Part shown: positions 10,651-20,600 of the stretch, piece by piece
Numbering within the stretch: position 1 is the first letter of the stretch
How the letters are laid out: each line of letters opens with the position of its first letter
Assembly: GCA_937929915.1 (NCBI GenBank)
Contig: CALFUN010000004.1
Coordinates: 61,320-125,319, forward strand
DNA length: 64,000 bases
Direction: 5' to 3'
Source: an uncultured Caulobacterales bacterium
Lineage (GTDB): Bacteria; Pseudomonadota; Alphaproteobacteria; Caulobacterales; Maricaulaceae
Position numbers and translations under genes: made by a program
Notes under the pieces: generated by a model
Databases searched by the model: none
Told to the model about the DNA's origin: nothing
Seen by the model: the letters and a program-made list of their open reading frames with translations, nothing else

Positions 10651-13266
10651 TTAAAAAACCTCACCGATTTCCATCTTCACCTTCTCTGCAAGCTGCGCCA
10701 ATGTGAAGGGTTTGGGGAGAAATGTCACGTCAGGTTCTTCGGATAGCAAGTCTGAAAACTCTTCTTCAGCATAGCCCGATATAAAGACGATTCGCGCATC
10801 TCCTAACATATCACGGCCTTGCTTGAGAAGCTCAGGCCCGCCCAAGCCTGGCATGACGACATCTGAAATCATTAAATCAAATGGCGTATCCGTATCTTCA
10901 AGAATTTCCAAAGCCTCCTCGCCATCCTCGGCTTCGACGACTTTATATCCCTTTTTACGCAAAGATTTGGCAGCAATATCACGCACAGAGGCCTCGTCTT
11001 CAACAAAGAGTATATTACCCTGCCCTGCCAAATAAGAGGGTTTACGCACGGGCGCGGCGATTTTAACAGGCGCCGCCTCAGTCACGGCATCAGCATCAGC
11101 GGCAGGTAGGAAGATACGGAATATTGTACCTTTGCCAAGCTCACTTTGCACATCTAAATGCCCGCCTGTCTGCTGAACAATGCCGTAAACCGTCGCAAGC
11201 CCCAATCCCGTTCCCTTACCAAGCTCTTTGGTTGTAAAGAAAGGCTCGAAAATTTTGCTTTTAACCTCATCACTCATACCAGAGCCCGTATCTTTGACAG
11301 AGATAACAACGAAATCATCCCCTGCAATACCGCGCAGCGCCTCTAACAAGGCCGTATCGACAATCGCTTCACGCGGCATCACTGCACTTCGTACCTCGAT
11401 ATGTCCGCCGCCTTGGGCCTCCATCGCATCGCGAGCATTGACGCAAAGATTCATAAGAATTGTGTCAATCTGGCTTTTATCCGCCATTACGGGCGGCAAT
11501 CCGCGTTCATGCACCATCGTTAGTTTCGCGCGTTCACCCAAAGTTTGCTTGAGCGTCATAACCATATCAGAGAGCGTATCAGTGACATTTAACACTTCCA
11601 TGCGCCGAGTTTGCTTACGAGAAAAAGCGAGTAATTTTTTAACAAGCGCGGCCGCGCGTGCGCCAGTCGTATTGATGATTTGCAATTCTGGATAGGATGG
11701 ATCCCCGACGGGGTGACGCTGTAACAGCTCGTCCGTGTTCAAACGTATGGCTGTCAAAAGATTATTAAAATCATGTGCCACGCCAGCCGCGAGTTGCCCA
11801 ATCGCTTGCATTTTCTGGCTTTGAATCAACTGATCTTCAAGGGATTTACGCGCACTCACGTCAACGAGATAAACCCAGAACATATCAGAGGGCGGCTTGT
11901 CATGCCCTTTAGATGCCTCTGACTGCGCATCATGAACAATATATGTGCTGACAGATAAGCTCAAATCCCCCGCTAATGTCGCATCATATGGCCTATCAGC
12001 TGAACATTTTGATGCGTCCAATTTTAAAAACCTATGTTCTCCGTCTCTGACAGCAAAAATATCCGACAAACGCATATCTTGCCAATCCGTCTGGCCGCTC
12101 ATGCGTTCAAAAGCTGGGTTCGCAGATTTGATTTTAGCTGTCCCAAGATGGGTACCCTGAACCTGCAAAACAGCAACGGGCGCCGCAGATAAGCTCTCCC
12201 CGCGCGTAGAGCGCCTTTCCATACGGTCATCATTAATAGTTTCATCTGCGCCTGCGCTCGCCAAAAGCGTTGATTTGCCTGCCGCCGCGCTTAAATCATT
12301 CTTTTTCGTCTCATCTGCATCGCCAGATTGCGCGCTCACAGCCAAGGTTGAATGACCGTAAAGCGCAACGCTGGCCGCCAGTTCGCCCGAACTAAGTGTT
12401 TTCCACGTGCCAACCATTAAAGTTGGCGTCACAACACCTTTGCGAGTGATAAGCCGCGCATCCGTGCGCACGACACGCCCTGCTTCGGCGGGACTATCCA
12501 AAAGCGCCTGCGGGTTTTCGATAAATTCAGCCATATGCTTCGGCGCTGCCGCATTCTCTCCGCCCAGCCACCGGTTCAGAACAGAATTTGTGGTCAGAAC
12601 CTTGCCTGTTTTATCCACGGCAAATAACCCAACGGGGGCGTCAGAGAGCAAATTGGCCTCCGTTCCGCCCATATGTGTCACATCAATAATTTCCCAAAGA
12701 AAATGCCCCGCCAACTCTGGCAAACGGCTCACATGCAAAGAATATCCGCGCAAAGTGTCATCTGGGGCAATTAACTCAATCATTTCTTCGGCCCTAAAAG
12801 AGGCATCACCCATATGATGCAGTCGAAAGATAGACGCATCGGCTTCTTTACCAGCGCCCGTGAATAAACGCTCTACGGATGGCGAATTCTGATCGTTTAA
12901 ATAGACATCTAAGAATTTCGCCAGCTCAAAATAAGCCGCATTTGCATGCACAGGCTTGCCATTATGCACAATCACACTTGGATTTGCGCTGGCGAAAAAA
13001 GAATGGCTGTAAAGGTTACCGCGGTCAGATTTACGGCGGTTTTGCAAACGTTTATTCTTGCGCAAGTGAAACACACTGAACACGCCAATTAAAGCGACAA
13101 AGCCAATACCGCTTAAAAGCACAAAGCCTGATAGCTCTAATGTCGCAGCATAAATAAGGGCCGCCGCGATACATAAAACAATGACAGACATTAAAGCAAC
13201 AACAAGCAGGCTGAACCCAAGGCGCCCTGCTTTCTCTGTTTCTTCATTGCGAATCACATCCGACAT
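10651..13266 (-). CDS. cckA: Hybrid histidine kinase CckA (cell-cycle phosphorelay)
   Basis: This 871-residue membrane hybrid kinase is most likely CckA, which phosphorylates CtrA and CpdR through ChpT in alphaproteobacteria. Two transmembrane helices occupy about residues 16-42 and 46-68. PAS-like sensor regions follow at roughly 88-200, 205-305 and 355-470. The HisKA domain has its phospho-acceptor His near 498 (AAGVAHDFNNLLTAIR). The HATPase domain shows NLCVNARDAM, DTGSGM and GTGLGLATVYGIV. A C-terminal receiver runs from about 752 (ILFVEDEASVRD) with Asp near 802 (MISDVVMPGLGGPEL). This two-TM, multi-PAS, HK-receiver arrangement is diagnostic of CckA. The gene is adjacent to recA and transcribed in the same direction. 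Confidence 0.92.
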   Translation of the reverse strand: MSDVIRNEETEKAGRLGFSLLVVALMSVIVLCIAAALIYAATLELSGFVLLSGIGFVALIGVFSVFHLRKNKRLQNRRKSDRGNLYSHSFFASANPSVIVHNGKPVHANAAYFELAKFLDVYLNDQNSPSVERLFTGAGKEADASIFRLHHMGDASFRAEEMIELIAPDDTLRGYSLHVSRLPELAGHFLWEIIDVTHMGGTEANLLSDAPVGLFAVDKTGKVLTTNSVLNRWLGGENAAAPKHMAEFIENPQALLDSPAEAGRVVRTDARLITRKGVVTPTLMVGTWKTLSSGELAASVALYGHSTLAVSAQSGDADETKKNDLSAAAGKSTLLASAGADETINDDRMERRSTRGESLSAAPVAVLQVQGTHLGTAKIKSANPAFERMSGQTDWQDMRLSDIFAVRDGEHRFLKLDASKCSADRPYDATLAGDLSLSVSTYIVHDAQSEASKGHDKPPSDMFWVYLVDVSARKSLEDQLIQSQKMQAIGQLAAGVAHDFNNLLTAIRLNTDELLQRHPVGDPSYPELQIINTTGARAAALVKKLLAFSRKQTRRMEVLNVTDTLSDMVMTLKQTLGERAKLTMVHERGLPPVMADKSQIDTILMNLCVNARDAMEAQGGGHIEVRSAVMPREAIVDTALLEALRGIAGDDFVVISVKDTGSGMSDEVKSKIFEPFFTTKELGKGTGLGLATVYGIVQQTGGHLDVQSELGKGTIFRIFLPAADADAVTEAAPVKIAAPVRKPSYLAGQGNILFVEDEASVRDIAAKSLRKKGYKVVEAEDGEEALEILEDTDTPFDLMISDVVMPGLGGPELLKQGRDMLGDARIVFISGYAEEEFSDLLSEEPDVTFLPKPFTLAQLAEKVKMEIGEVF

Positions 13267-13511
13267 GATTTCACCATAGCTAAGATTTTACTTTTGCCGC
13301 AGGCTAATTATAATTTCTTCTTATAAATTACCCGCAAATGTCTCAAATAAATGAAAACACGCCCCCAAAACATGTAAATTATGATTATAAGTCGCGGCAA
13401 GGATGAATATCTTGGTATGAGCTGCATATATATGTGCAAATATCGATAAAATTGGGCCATATCATCAAGCCCATCCAATATGAGCGCATCAGATAAACAA
13501 AGGGAGAAGAC

Positions 13512-15341
13512 ATGCGTAAATTATCGTTCTTAATAGCGCTTTGCATGACCGCTCCTATAATTTTACCCAGCGCTTGCTCCCCAAAACAGCAAAGCCGTAC
13601 CGTTCTTGTTGAAACAGAAAGCGCGCGGCTAAATACTTGGTTTGCCAAACGCTTCGAAGAAGAGCTTGCCCGCTCTCCTATGTCGCAAACGGCATTTGGG
13701 CAAAAAACAAATTACGACAGGCTTGATGACATCTCTCAATTAGCATTAGACGAAACTACGACCTTACAACAAATTTGGCTTGATGAAATGCGGCGCGATT
13801 TTGATATTGACCGGCTAGATGCGCAAACAAAGTTATCATTTAAGCTCTATGAATTTGCCGCAGAAGATAAGCTAGCAAGCCATGCCTATGCCGAAAAAGA
13901 TTATGTCTTCCAGCATATGAATGGGCCGCATTCTGATCTGCCCTCATTTATGATTAATCAGCATAAAATTGAAAATGCCGATGATGCGAAGGCCTATATT
14001 GCGCGGCTAAACGCCTTTTCGCAATTTCTAGGTCAGGCACAAGACCGTGCTGAAGCCCAATTTGAAAACGGTGTGAGCTTACCTAAATTTGTCTATGAAA
14101 AGCTCTCGCAAACCTCGCGCAACATTATTGACGGCGCGCCTTTTACGCAATCACAAACGGACAGTCCATTATGGGCAGATTTTAAAGCAAAACTCGCGGC
14201 ATTAGATTTGCCAGACAATCAAAGCGCGTCTTTGTTAAAGGATGCAGACGCCGCGCTACGCGGGCCTGTTCAGCAGGCTTATACGTCTTTACTATCAATG
14301 TTTGAAATCCACAGCCTGCAAGCCTCTGATGATGACGGTGCGTGGAAACTGCCAGAGGGCGAGGCTTATTATGCCGCGCGGCTCAAACATTATACAACAA
14401 CGGATTTATCCGCAGAGGATATTCACCAAATCGGTCTTGACGAAGTGGCCCGCATACAAGCGCAAATGCGCGGCATCATGGCGCAAGTCGGTTTCGATGG
14501 TGACTTAAACGCCTTTTTCGAATTTCTAAGAACCGATCCGCAATTTACCTATAGCAATGATGATGCAGGGCGCCGCGCCTATATTGAAGACGCAACGACT
14601 ATTATCGATGATATGAAATCGCGCCTTGATAGCCTATTCATTACCCAGCCCAAAGCCGATATGTTCGTCAAGCGCGTTGAGCCTTATCGCGAAGACACAG
14701 CATTTGGAGCCTTTTATGATCAACCTTCCATCGATGGCACACGGCCTGGCATATATTATATCAACCTGAAGGACGTCACTGAACAGCCCAAATATCTTCA
14801 GCAAGCCCTCGCCTATCATGAAGGCATACCCGGACACCACATGCAAATCGCCATTGGTATGGAATTGGAAGACTTACCGAAATTTCGTACATTTGGCCGC
14901 CATACAGCCTATATTGAAGGCTGGGCGCTCTATGCTGAAAGCGTGCCTGCCGAACTGGGGCTATATACGGACCCCTATAGTGATTTTGGGCGACTTTCCA
15001 TGGAGATTTTTCGCGCAGCGCGGCTTGTTGTAGATACGGGTATTCATACAAAAAAATGGACACGCGAAGAGGCTGTGCAATATTATCTGGACAATATTCC
15101 CAATCCTGAAGGCGATATTCGCGCGGAAATTGACCGCTATATTGTTTGGCCCGGTCAGGCGACAGCTTACAAAATTGGCATGTTGAAAATTCAAGAGCTT
15201 AAAAAAACCGCTGAAGATAGGCTGGGTAATGATTTCAATATTTCTGAATTTCATGATGTTATCTTGGCCAATGGCTCGGTACCTCTTGCAGTCTTAGAGC
15301 GGCTTGTAGATGATTGGATAGAATCAAAGGAGAAAAATTAA
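13512..15341 (+). CDS. DUF885 family lipoprotein metallopeptidase (first tandem copy)
   Basis: This 609-residue protein belongs to the DUF885 family of putative zinc peptidases (clan MA-like). It carries a lipoprotein signal peptide with the acylated cysteine near residue 22 (IILPSACSPK), so it should be anchored in the envelope. The active-site motif HEGIPGHH is at 436-443, with a second conserved element YIEGWALYAE about 30 residues later that likely supplies the third metal ligand. AGGGAGAAG precedes the ATG. Its stop codon overlaps the start of a paralogous copy (TAATG), so the two are translationally coupled. Substrate is unknown; a periplasmic peptidase role is inferred from family and location. 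Confidence 0.88.
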   Translation: MRKLSFLIALCMTAPIILPSACSPKQQSRTVLVETESARLNTWFAKRFEEELARSPMSQTAFGQKTNYDRLDDISQLALDETTTLQQIWLDEMRRDFDIDRLDAQTKLSFKLYEFAAEDKLASHAYAEKDYVFQHMNGPHSDLPSFMINQHKIENADDAKAYIARLNAFSQFLGQAQDRAEAQFENGVSLPKFVYEKLSQTSRNIIDGAPFTQSQTDSPLWADFKAKLAALDLPDNQSASLLKDADAALRGPVQQAYTSLLSMFEIHSLQASDDDGAWKLPEGEAYYAARLKHYTTTDLSAEDIHQIGLDEVARIQAQMRGIMAQVGFDGDLNAFFEFLRTDPQFTYSNDDAGRRAYIEDATTIIDDMKSRLDSLFITQPKADMFVKRVEPYREDTAFGAFYDQPSIDGTRPGIYYINLKDVTEQPKYLQQALAYHEGIPGHHMQIAIGMELEDLPKFRTFGRHTAYIEGWALYAESVPAELGLYTDPYSDFGRLSMEIFRAARLVVDTGIHTKKWTREEAVQYYLDNIPNPEGDIRAEIDRYIVWPGQATAYKIGMLKIQELKKTAEDRLGNDFNISEFHDVILANGSVPLAVLERLVDDWIESKEKN

Positions 15342-17176
15342 TGCGCTTATTCACGATTTTAATGCTCGGCACCGCACTGGTTGCCTGTTCGAATAATGAA
15401 CCCACAACCAATAATACATTGGCGGAAACCGCAATAGAGCAAGCGGCTGACCAGAATGCACGCCTTGACGCGTGGTTTGAAGACAAATTCATGGCAGAGG
15501 TCAGACAAAGCCCGCAGGCACTCGCATCTCTTGGCATTAAAGAGCGCATGGATGAGTGGAACAACCCCACACGGGCCTTTGCACTTGAAAGTCTGGATAG
15601 AACACGCCGCAATCTTGAAGAGCTGCAAAACACATTTGATTTTGAGACATTAGACGCCGATCATCAGCTCTCTTACCGCCTGTTTGAAAATGGCGCAAAG
15701 CTTGATATTGAAGGCGGAAAATGGTGGTATCACACCTATCGCTTTTCACAAATGCGCGGCATTCATAACGGCATTGCAACATTTTTACTCAATCAACACC
15801 GTATTGATAATGAACAAGATGCCGAAAACTACGTCGCCCGTCTTAATGGAATTGAATCCTATTTGGACGAAATGACAGAGACATCAAAAACGGCATTTGA
15901 AAAAGGGATTTATCCGCCTAAATTTGTCTATGCTTACAATCTTGAAAGCGCGCGAAACATCTTAAAAGGCGCCCCTGTTGATGATAGTGATGAGCTAAAT
16001 TTACTCCTCCAGAACTTTAAAACCAAAGTCGACAAACTCGATATTAGCGACGAAAAACGCGAGGATCTTTTCTCTAATGCCATTAACGCTCTGCAAAGCT
16101 CTGTCGCGCCCGCCTATGAAGCGTTCATTGTCGAAATGACACGCCAACAATCCTTGGCATCAAGCGATGACGGGGCATGGAAACTGCCTGACGGGGATGA
16201 ATATTACGCATATCGCCTACGCCTCATGACAACAACAGATATGAGTCCGAGCGAAATTCACGACCTTGGTCTGTCTGAAATCGACCGTATTCACGGCGAG
16301 ATGCGCAACATTATGGCGCAAGTTGATTTTGAAGGTGATTTACAAGACTTCTTCGAATTTATGCGCACCGATCCGCAATTCACCTTGCCCAATTCTGATA
16401 AAGGCCGTTCGGATTATCTCAGCCAAGCTACTGAAATTATTGACACAATGGAATTAAGGCTGCCTGAGGTTTTCCACCGTAGCCCTAAAGCTGCGCTTGA
16501 AGTCAGACGCGTTGAGGCCTTTCGCGAGAAAGCCGCTGGCAAAGCCTTTTATAATCTCGGCGCGCCAGATGGATCGCGCCCTGGTTATTATTACGCCAAT
16601 CTCTACCGTATGGAAGACATGCCGCTCTATGAAATGGAAGCCCTCGCCTATCATGAAGGCATTCCCGGTCATCACATGCAACTATCTATCTCGCAAGAAC
16701 TTGAGGGCATTCCAAAGTTTCGTAAATATGGCCGCTATACAGCCTATTCAGAAGGTTGGGGCTTATATTCTGAATTCCTCCCGAAGGAGATGGGCTTTTA
16801 CAGCGACCCTTATTCTGATTTTGGCCGCCTAGCCATGGAATTATGGCGCGCGGCGCGCCTTGTTGTCGATACAGGCCTGCATGATAAGAAATGGTCACGC
16901 GAAGAGGCGATTGAATATCTGACAACAAATACACCTAATACACCAGAGGCCTGCGCCAAAGCCATTGAGCGGTATATAGTCATGCCGGGCCAAGCGACCG
17001 CTTATAAGATTGGGATGTTGAAAATCCTAGAATTGCGCGAAATGGCAGAAACACAGCTTGGTAGTGCATATGATATTCGTGATTTCCACGATGTTATTCT
17101 CGCCTCTGGCCCTGTCCCGCTCAATATTATGGAAGAACGTGTCAAAGCCTATATCACAGCTAAAAAAGCGCAATAG
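15341..17176 (+). CDS. DUF885 family lipoprotein metallopeptidase (second tandem copy)
   Basis: This paralogue of the preceding gene has 611 residues from the ATG at 15341. That start overlaps the upstream stop by 1 base and has AAAGGAG 7 bases ahead; a start 9 codons further upstream would spoil the signal peptide and is rejected. The lipobox is LVAC (Cys near 16). HEGIPGHHMQ and the later YSEGWGLYSEF are both conserved, so both copies look catalytically intact. The two proteins align throughout (FLINQHRI vs SFMINQHKI; RTDPQFT in both), which indicates tandem duplication followed by divergence. The pair converges on dksA. Confidence 0.88.
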   Translation: MRLFTILMLGTALVACSNNEPTTNNTLAETAIEQAADQNARLDAWFEDKFMAEVRQSPQALASLGIKERMDEWNNPTRAFALESLDRTRRNLEELQNTFDFETLDADHQLSYRLFENGAKLDIEGGKWWYHTYRFSQMRGIHNGIATFLLNQHRIDNEQDAENYVARLNGIESYLDEMTETSKTAFEKGIYPPKFVYAYNLESARNILKGAPVDDSDELNLLLQNFKTKVDKLDISDEKREDLFSNAINALQSSVAPAYEAFIVEMTRQQSLASSDDGAWKLPDGDEYYAYRLRLMTTTDMSPSEIHDLGLSEIDRIHGEMRNIMAQVDFEGDLQDFFEFMRTDPQFTLPNSDKGRSDYLSQATEIIDTMELRLPEVFHRSPKAALEVRRVEAFREKAAGKAFYNLGAPDGSRPGYYYANLYRMEDMPLYEMEALAYHEGIPGHHMQLSISQELEGIPKFRKYGRYTAYSEGWGLYSEFLPKEMGFYSDPYSDFGRLAMELWRAARLVVDTGLHDKKWSREEAIEYLTTNTPNTPEACAKAIERYIVMPGQATAYKIGMLKILELREMAETQLGSAYDIRDFHDVILASGPVPLNIMEERVKAYITAKKAQ

Positions 17177-17193
17177 ATGATCATTTTTTGGCC

Positions 17194-17217
17194 GGTGGGT
17201 TTCGACAAGACCCCACC
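17194..17217 (+). terminator. Hairpin after the DUF885 pair
   Basis: GGTGGG (17194-17199) pairs with CCCACC (17212-17217). There is no clear U-tract on the plus strand, so it may act as a 3' stabiliser rather than a true terminator. Confidence 0.35.
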
Positions 17218-17231
17218 AAACAGTCATTAAA

Positions 17232-17259
17232 AACGGAAAAAGCGGGCCTGAGCCCGCTT
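17232..17259 (-). terminator. Rho-independent terminator of dksA
   Basis: Read on the minus strand, AAGCGGGC (17259-17252), the loop TCAG and GCCCGCTT (17247-17240) form an 8-bp stem, followed by TTTCCGTTTTT. It lies about 55 bases after the dksA stop. Confidence 0.85.
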
Positions 17260-17312
17260 CCTTCTCCCCCTGGAGACTTGTAAAATCTTTAAGTAAATTT
17301 CGTTACGTGAAA

Positions 17313-17744
17313 TTATCCGGCTCGAAGACGCTCTCCGCGTTCATGCATTTCTTGGGCTTCGATCGATAATGTTGCAATCGGACGGGCATCTAAACGGCCA
17401 AGGCTTATTGGATCACCTGTTTCTTCGCAAAACCCATAAGTGCCTTTTTCAATCCGCATCAAAGCTTTATCAATTTTATTGATAAGCTTACGAAGACGGT
17501 CTTTTGTCCGCAGTTCAAGCTGCCTATCTGCATTCGCAGCAGCCGTGTCGGCAGGATCAGGATGCGAAACGTTCTCATCTTTCAAAAACTCGACTGTATC
17601 GCGCGTTTGCGCAATAATATCAGCTTTCCACGCTAAAAGCTTTTGTCTGAAATATTCTTTTTGTTTCCGATTCATAAATTTTTCAGAATCAGTTGGCTTA
17701 TATCCCTTAGGTAGGACAACGGGTTTAGGTGTTTTTTTCGTCAT
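17313..17744 (-). CDS. dksA: RNA polymerase-binding transcription factor DksA
   Basis: DksA binds the secondary channel of RNA polymerase and, with ppGpp, reprograms transcription. The protein has 143 residues from the ATG at 17744; an upstream TTG is less likely. The coiled coil carries the functional tip motif DPADTAA (the DxxDxA of DksA). The globular C-terminal domain keeps the family pattern GTYGFCEETGDPISLGRLDARP. Only one of the four zinc cysteines remains (CEET and SIEA in place of CxxC pairs), as is common in alphaproteobacterial DksA, so it is probably zinc-independent. A strong terminator follows. Confidence 0.93.
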   Translation of the reverse strand: MTKKTPKPVVLPKGYKPTDSEKFMNRKQKEYFRQKLLAWKADIIAQTRDTVEFLKDENVSHPDPADTAAANADRQLELRTKDRLRKLINKIDKALMRIEKGTYGFCEETGDPISLGRLDARPIATLSIEAQEMHERGERLRAG

Positions 17745-18058
17745 ACACTTTGCTTTCAAAGTTCAACTAAATCAGTAAGTTAATCAGTTAGAGGTACATT
17801 CATATTACTGATAAACACCTCCCCCATATTACAATATTTTCAGTCCCATATTGATAATACGTATAAAGTCGATGCTTGGATTGCTTTTTTCCTGAAAAAG
17901 TTGTTTTTCTGTAAAATTTACAAAAAACCTCAATATTCCGACAGCGCAATTTTATACATATTTTCCAATTTATATTTCTTTCAAATATTTGGTGAGTCGC
18001 CTATTAGTTTTTACACATAAAATACAGTTGATAATTACGATAGCTAAAGGCACAGATT
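17745..18058. other. AT-rich divergent intergenic region between dksA and the MoxR gene
   Basis: This stretch holds no credible gene and should contain the divergent promoters of dksA (minus) and the ATPase (plus). It is clearly more AT-rich than its surroundings. The only ordered element seen is TGTAAA-A-TTTACA (17910-17922), whose half-sites resemble those in the pdhA leader with different spacing. AAAGG lies about 8 bases before the ATPase start. Confidence 0.6.
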
Positions 18059-18901
18059 ATGAAGTTTCAAGGGACTGACAATTATGTCGCGACGCAAGAC
18101 CTGAAAATGGCGGTCAATGCTGCGATTACGTTAGAACGGCCTTTACTTATCAAAGGCGAGCCAGGTACAGGTAAAACCGTATTAGCCCATGAAATCGCCA
18201 CAGGGCTTGGCACGCCCTTAATTGAATGGAATGTCAAATCAACAACCAAAGCCCAGCAAGGCCTATATGAATATGACGCGGTGGCCCGATTGCGCGATAG
18301 TCAACTTGGCGATGAACGGGTGCATGATATTCAAAACTACATCAATAAAGGCAAGTTATGGGAAGCCTTTGAGAGTAAAAAGCGTCCAATTCTTCTTATT
18401 GATGAAATTGATAAGGCCGATATTGAATTTCCAAATGATCTGTTGCACGAACTCGATAAAATGAGTTTTTCAGTCTATGAAACAGGCCAAACCATCGCCG
18501 CAAAGCAGCGCCCTATAATCATTATCACATCTAATAATGAAAAAGATCTGCCAGACGCATTTTTACGCCGGTGTTTCTTTCATTATATTCAATTCCCAGA
18601 TACCGAAACCATGGCGCAAATTGTGCAAGTTCACTTCCCTGACATTAAATCACGTATGCTCTCGGCTGCGCTCAAACGATTTTTTGATGTCCGAGAGATG
18701 CCTGGGTTAAAAAAGAAACCTAGCACTTCAGAACTTCTCGATTGGCTCAAGCTATTACTCGTTGAAGATATTGACCCCGACACCCTCAAAGAGGCTGACC
18801 CGAAAAAACTGATCCCGCCGCTACATGGAGCTTTGCTGAAAAATGAGCAAGATGTGCATCTTTTTGAACGTTTGGCATTTTTATCGCGGCGGGGACAGTA
18901 A
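18059..18901 (+). CDS. MoxR-type AAA+ ATPase
   Basis: This 280-residue AAA+ protein has Walker A GEPGTGKT (33-40), Walker B ILLIDEIDKAD (111-121), the sensor-1 region IIIITSNNEKDLPDAFLRRC and a C-terminal lid domain. MoxR ATPases act as chaperones that insert cofactors or remodel partner complexes, usually with a von Willebrand factor A (CoxE-like) protein encoded next door. Here no VWA gene follows: the downstream gene is a convergent surface protein starting 17 bases away. The ATPase is thus an orphan within this window. AAAGG precedes the ATG. The function of this subgroup is not known. Confidence 0.87.
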   Translation: MKFQGTDNYVATQDLKMAVNAAITLERPLLIKGEPGTGKTVLAHEIATGLGTPLIEWNVKSTTKAQQGLYEYDAVARLRDSQLGDERVHDIQNYINKGKLWEAFESKKRPILLIDEIDKADIEFPNDLLHELDKMSFSVYETGQTIAAKQRPIIIITSNNEKDLPDAFLRRCFFHYIQFPDTETMAQIVQVHFPDIKSRMLSAALKRFFDVREMPGLKKKPSTSELLDWLKLLLVEDIDPDTLKEADPKKLIPPLHGALLKNEQDVHLFERLAFLSRRGQ

Positions 18902-18918
18902 GTTTTAGCCGAATGGAT

Positions 18919-20526
18919 TTACTTGATAAGAGCGCGGATTATCACCTCACCTGCGCTATCAACATCAAGGCTGGCGCCTGAATAGCGTATGACACAGGCC
19001 GTTACGCCGCAATCGGTGTTAGCGGCAGGTAAATCAGGTGACCCAAAAGCTCCGCTTGTAAACCCAATCGTCTCAGCGGAAATAAATGCCACATTATCGG
19101 GCAATGTATCCATAATATTTATATCAGTCGCCGCTACATTAGATGTATCGGCATTCGTCGCCGTAATTCGGTAAATAACTTCATTACCTGGCGTAAGATA
19201 CAGACCTTGATTGGCAGGATCAAAAACTTCAACCGTTTTTGCCGCTGTCACATTGGCCACGCCTTGCGTGATCGGCCCTATAAGGTAGTCTTCAACTTCG
19301 CCGTCTGATACGGCCGTATTAAACGCAATAGACGCGCTGGTTGACCAACGTAGCCGTGCAATTAATGGATCCGTAGTCACATCGCCTGGTACAGTGAAAT
19401 CAATATTTATAAGACCATCCCCGTCCCCATCTTGCAAATTTGTCGCAATTTGCTCATTGGCTTCGTCAAAATCTCCGTCGCCGTTAAAATCAAACCACGC
19501 CTGTAAAAACCCGCCTGCCCCTGTCACATTCACAGGAATGGTGGCATCTAAGGTTTCAGTGAGCGGCGGAAAAGCGCTTACGCCATCATCTCCATTATCA
19601 CCAGTAGCGACTGGGCTATCAAATGGCCCATCATCTGCCGTATTGCTGGCACCAAGCTGAATACCCGCCACAAGCGTATGGATAGGATTGCCAAAACTGG
19701 CGGGGGCATCGCCGAAATCTTCTTCAATTTGAGATGTCACAACAGGTATGCCGATATTTGGGCACGTAAACCCTAATGACGTTAAGCGTGTCTGCGTCCC
19801 GTTTCCTAATGCTCCGATCGTATATTCAAAAGATGATATATCTGTATAAAACACTGTCACGATATTGGCCGTGGCGGTTTCATCAATACCTGGCGCAACG
19901 AGTGTTGTGCGCGATTCAAATCGTGTCATACCCGCAGCGGGGCCAGAGGCATTTTGATCTAATTGTGTTGGATTACTGAGTAAGGATTCAACGAGTGTGT
20001 CCTCAAATTCAGCATATTCACGAATATCATTATTATTTCCGTCAACATCAATCGCACTCGCGGCAATATCAAGCTCAATCGGTATTGTTGTATCGGCTTC
20101 AACAAAAGAGATCAAAAACTGCACCGAGCTGACTTGGCTGGCATTCAGCTCTGGTTGGAAGAAATTGACAAGACCTGCATCCGTGTCAATCGAGCCTAAA
20201 GTCGCGCCGCCTGTAAAGCCTAAAACCTCGACTCTGGCATCAACCCCTGCGGTTACATCATCAAATCTATAGATTGCCCCTGCTTGCAAATTCGTACCTG
20301 AAATCAATGTACTATTTTGAAAATCAACAGGGGTTACAAGCCGCCCGTTACAGTCAATCATCTGGGCATGCGCCGATGAAACACTCGCAGTACAGGCCAG
20401 TGTAACCATAGCTGCGCCCCAAAGCCGCTGGCTTAAAGGCCTTGTTGTTTTATAAGCGCCAATAGGTTTGTTTGAAACTAGCTCAAAACCTAAAAAACGC
20501 CAGTATTTGGCATATATTCCACGCAT
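18919..20526 (-). CDS. Secreted surface protein with GEVED and DUF11 domains
   Basis: This 535-residue exported protein has an extended signal peptide: about 35 mostly polar residues, then a hydrophobic core (LWGAAMVTLACTASVSSAHA) with predicted cleavage at AHA-QM near residue 54. The middle carries a GEVED-type domain: DFGDAPASFGNPIHTL, the Ca-binding-like DFNGDGDFDEANEQI, and ending SDGEVEDYLIGP. A DUF11-type Ig-like repeat occupies the last 110 residues (TAAKTVEVFD to EVIIRALIK). No anchor or sorting motif is seen. Such domains occur in adhesin-like and S-layer-associated proteins, so a surface role is inferred. A CtrA-like box lies 75 bases upstream of the start. Confidence 0.8.
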   Translation of the reverse strand: MRGIYAKYWRFLGFELVSNKPIGAYKTTRPLSQRLWGAAMVTLACTASVSSAHAQMIDCNGRLVTPVDFQNSTLISGTNLQAGAIYRFDDVTAGVDARVEVLGFTGGATLGSIDTDAGLVNFFQPELNASQVSSVQFLISFVEADTTIPIELDIAASAIDVDGNNNDIREYAEFEDTLVESLLSNPTQLDQNASGPAAGMTRFESRTTLVAPGIDETATANIVTVFYTDISSFEYTIGALGNGTQTRLTSLGFTCPNIGIPVVTSQIEEDFGDAPASFGNPIHTLVAGIQLGASNTADDGPFDSPVATGDNGDDGVSAFPPLTETLDATIPVNVTGAGGFLQAWFDFNGDGDFDEANEQIATNLQDGDGDGLINIDFTVPGDVTTDPLIARLRWSTSASIAFNTAVSDGEVEDYLIGPITQGVANVTAAKTVEVFDPANQGLYLTPGNEVIYRITATNADTSNVAATDINIMDTLPDNVAFISAETIGFTSGAFGSPDLPAANTDCGVTACVIRYSGASLDVDSAGEVIIRALIK

Positions 20527-20600
20527 TTAGGCCATCCCAACCTATACAGCAAAGTCTGATAATTCCAGAGCGCACATACAGAAAGGTATTTAAAATAAGT

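Noticed and set aside
12591..12620. GAAC repeats inside cckA as a LexA box
   Set aside because: Spacing is 14 bases rather than 7, and the site is deep within coding sequence.
13380..13470. GCATATATATGTGC as an operator before the DUF885 pair
   Set aside because: It is an imperfect AT-alternating palindrome of a kind expected by chance in AT-rich intergenic DNA.
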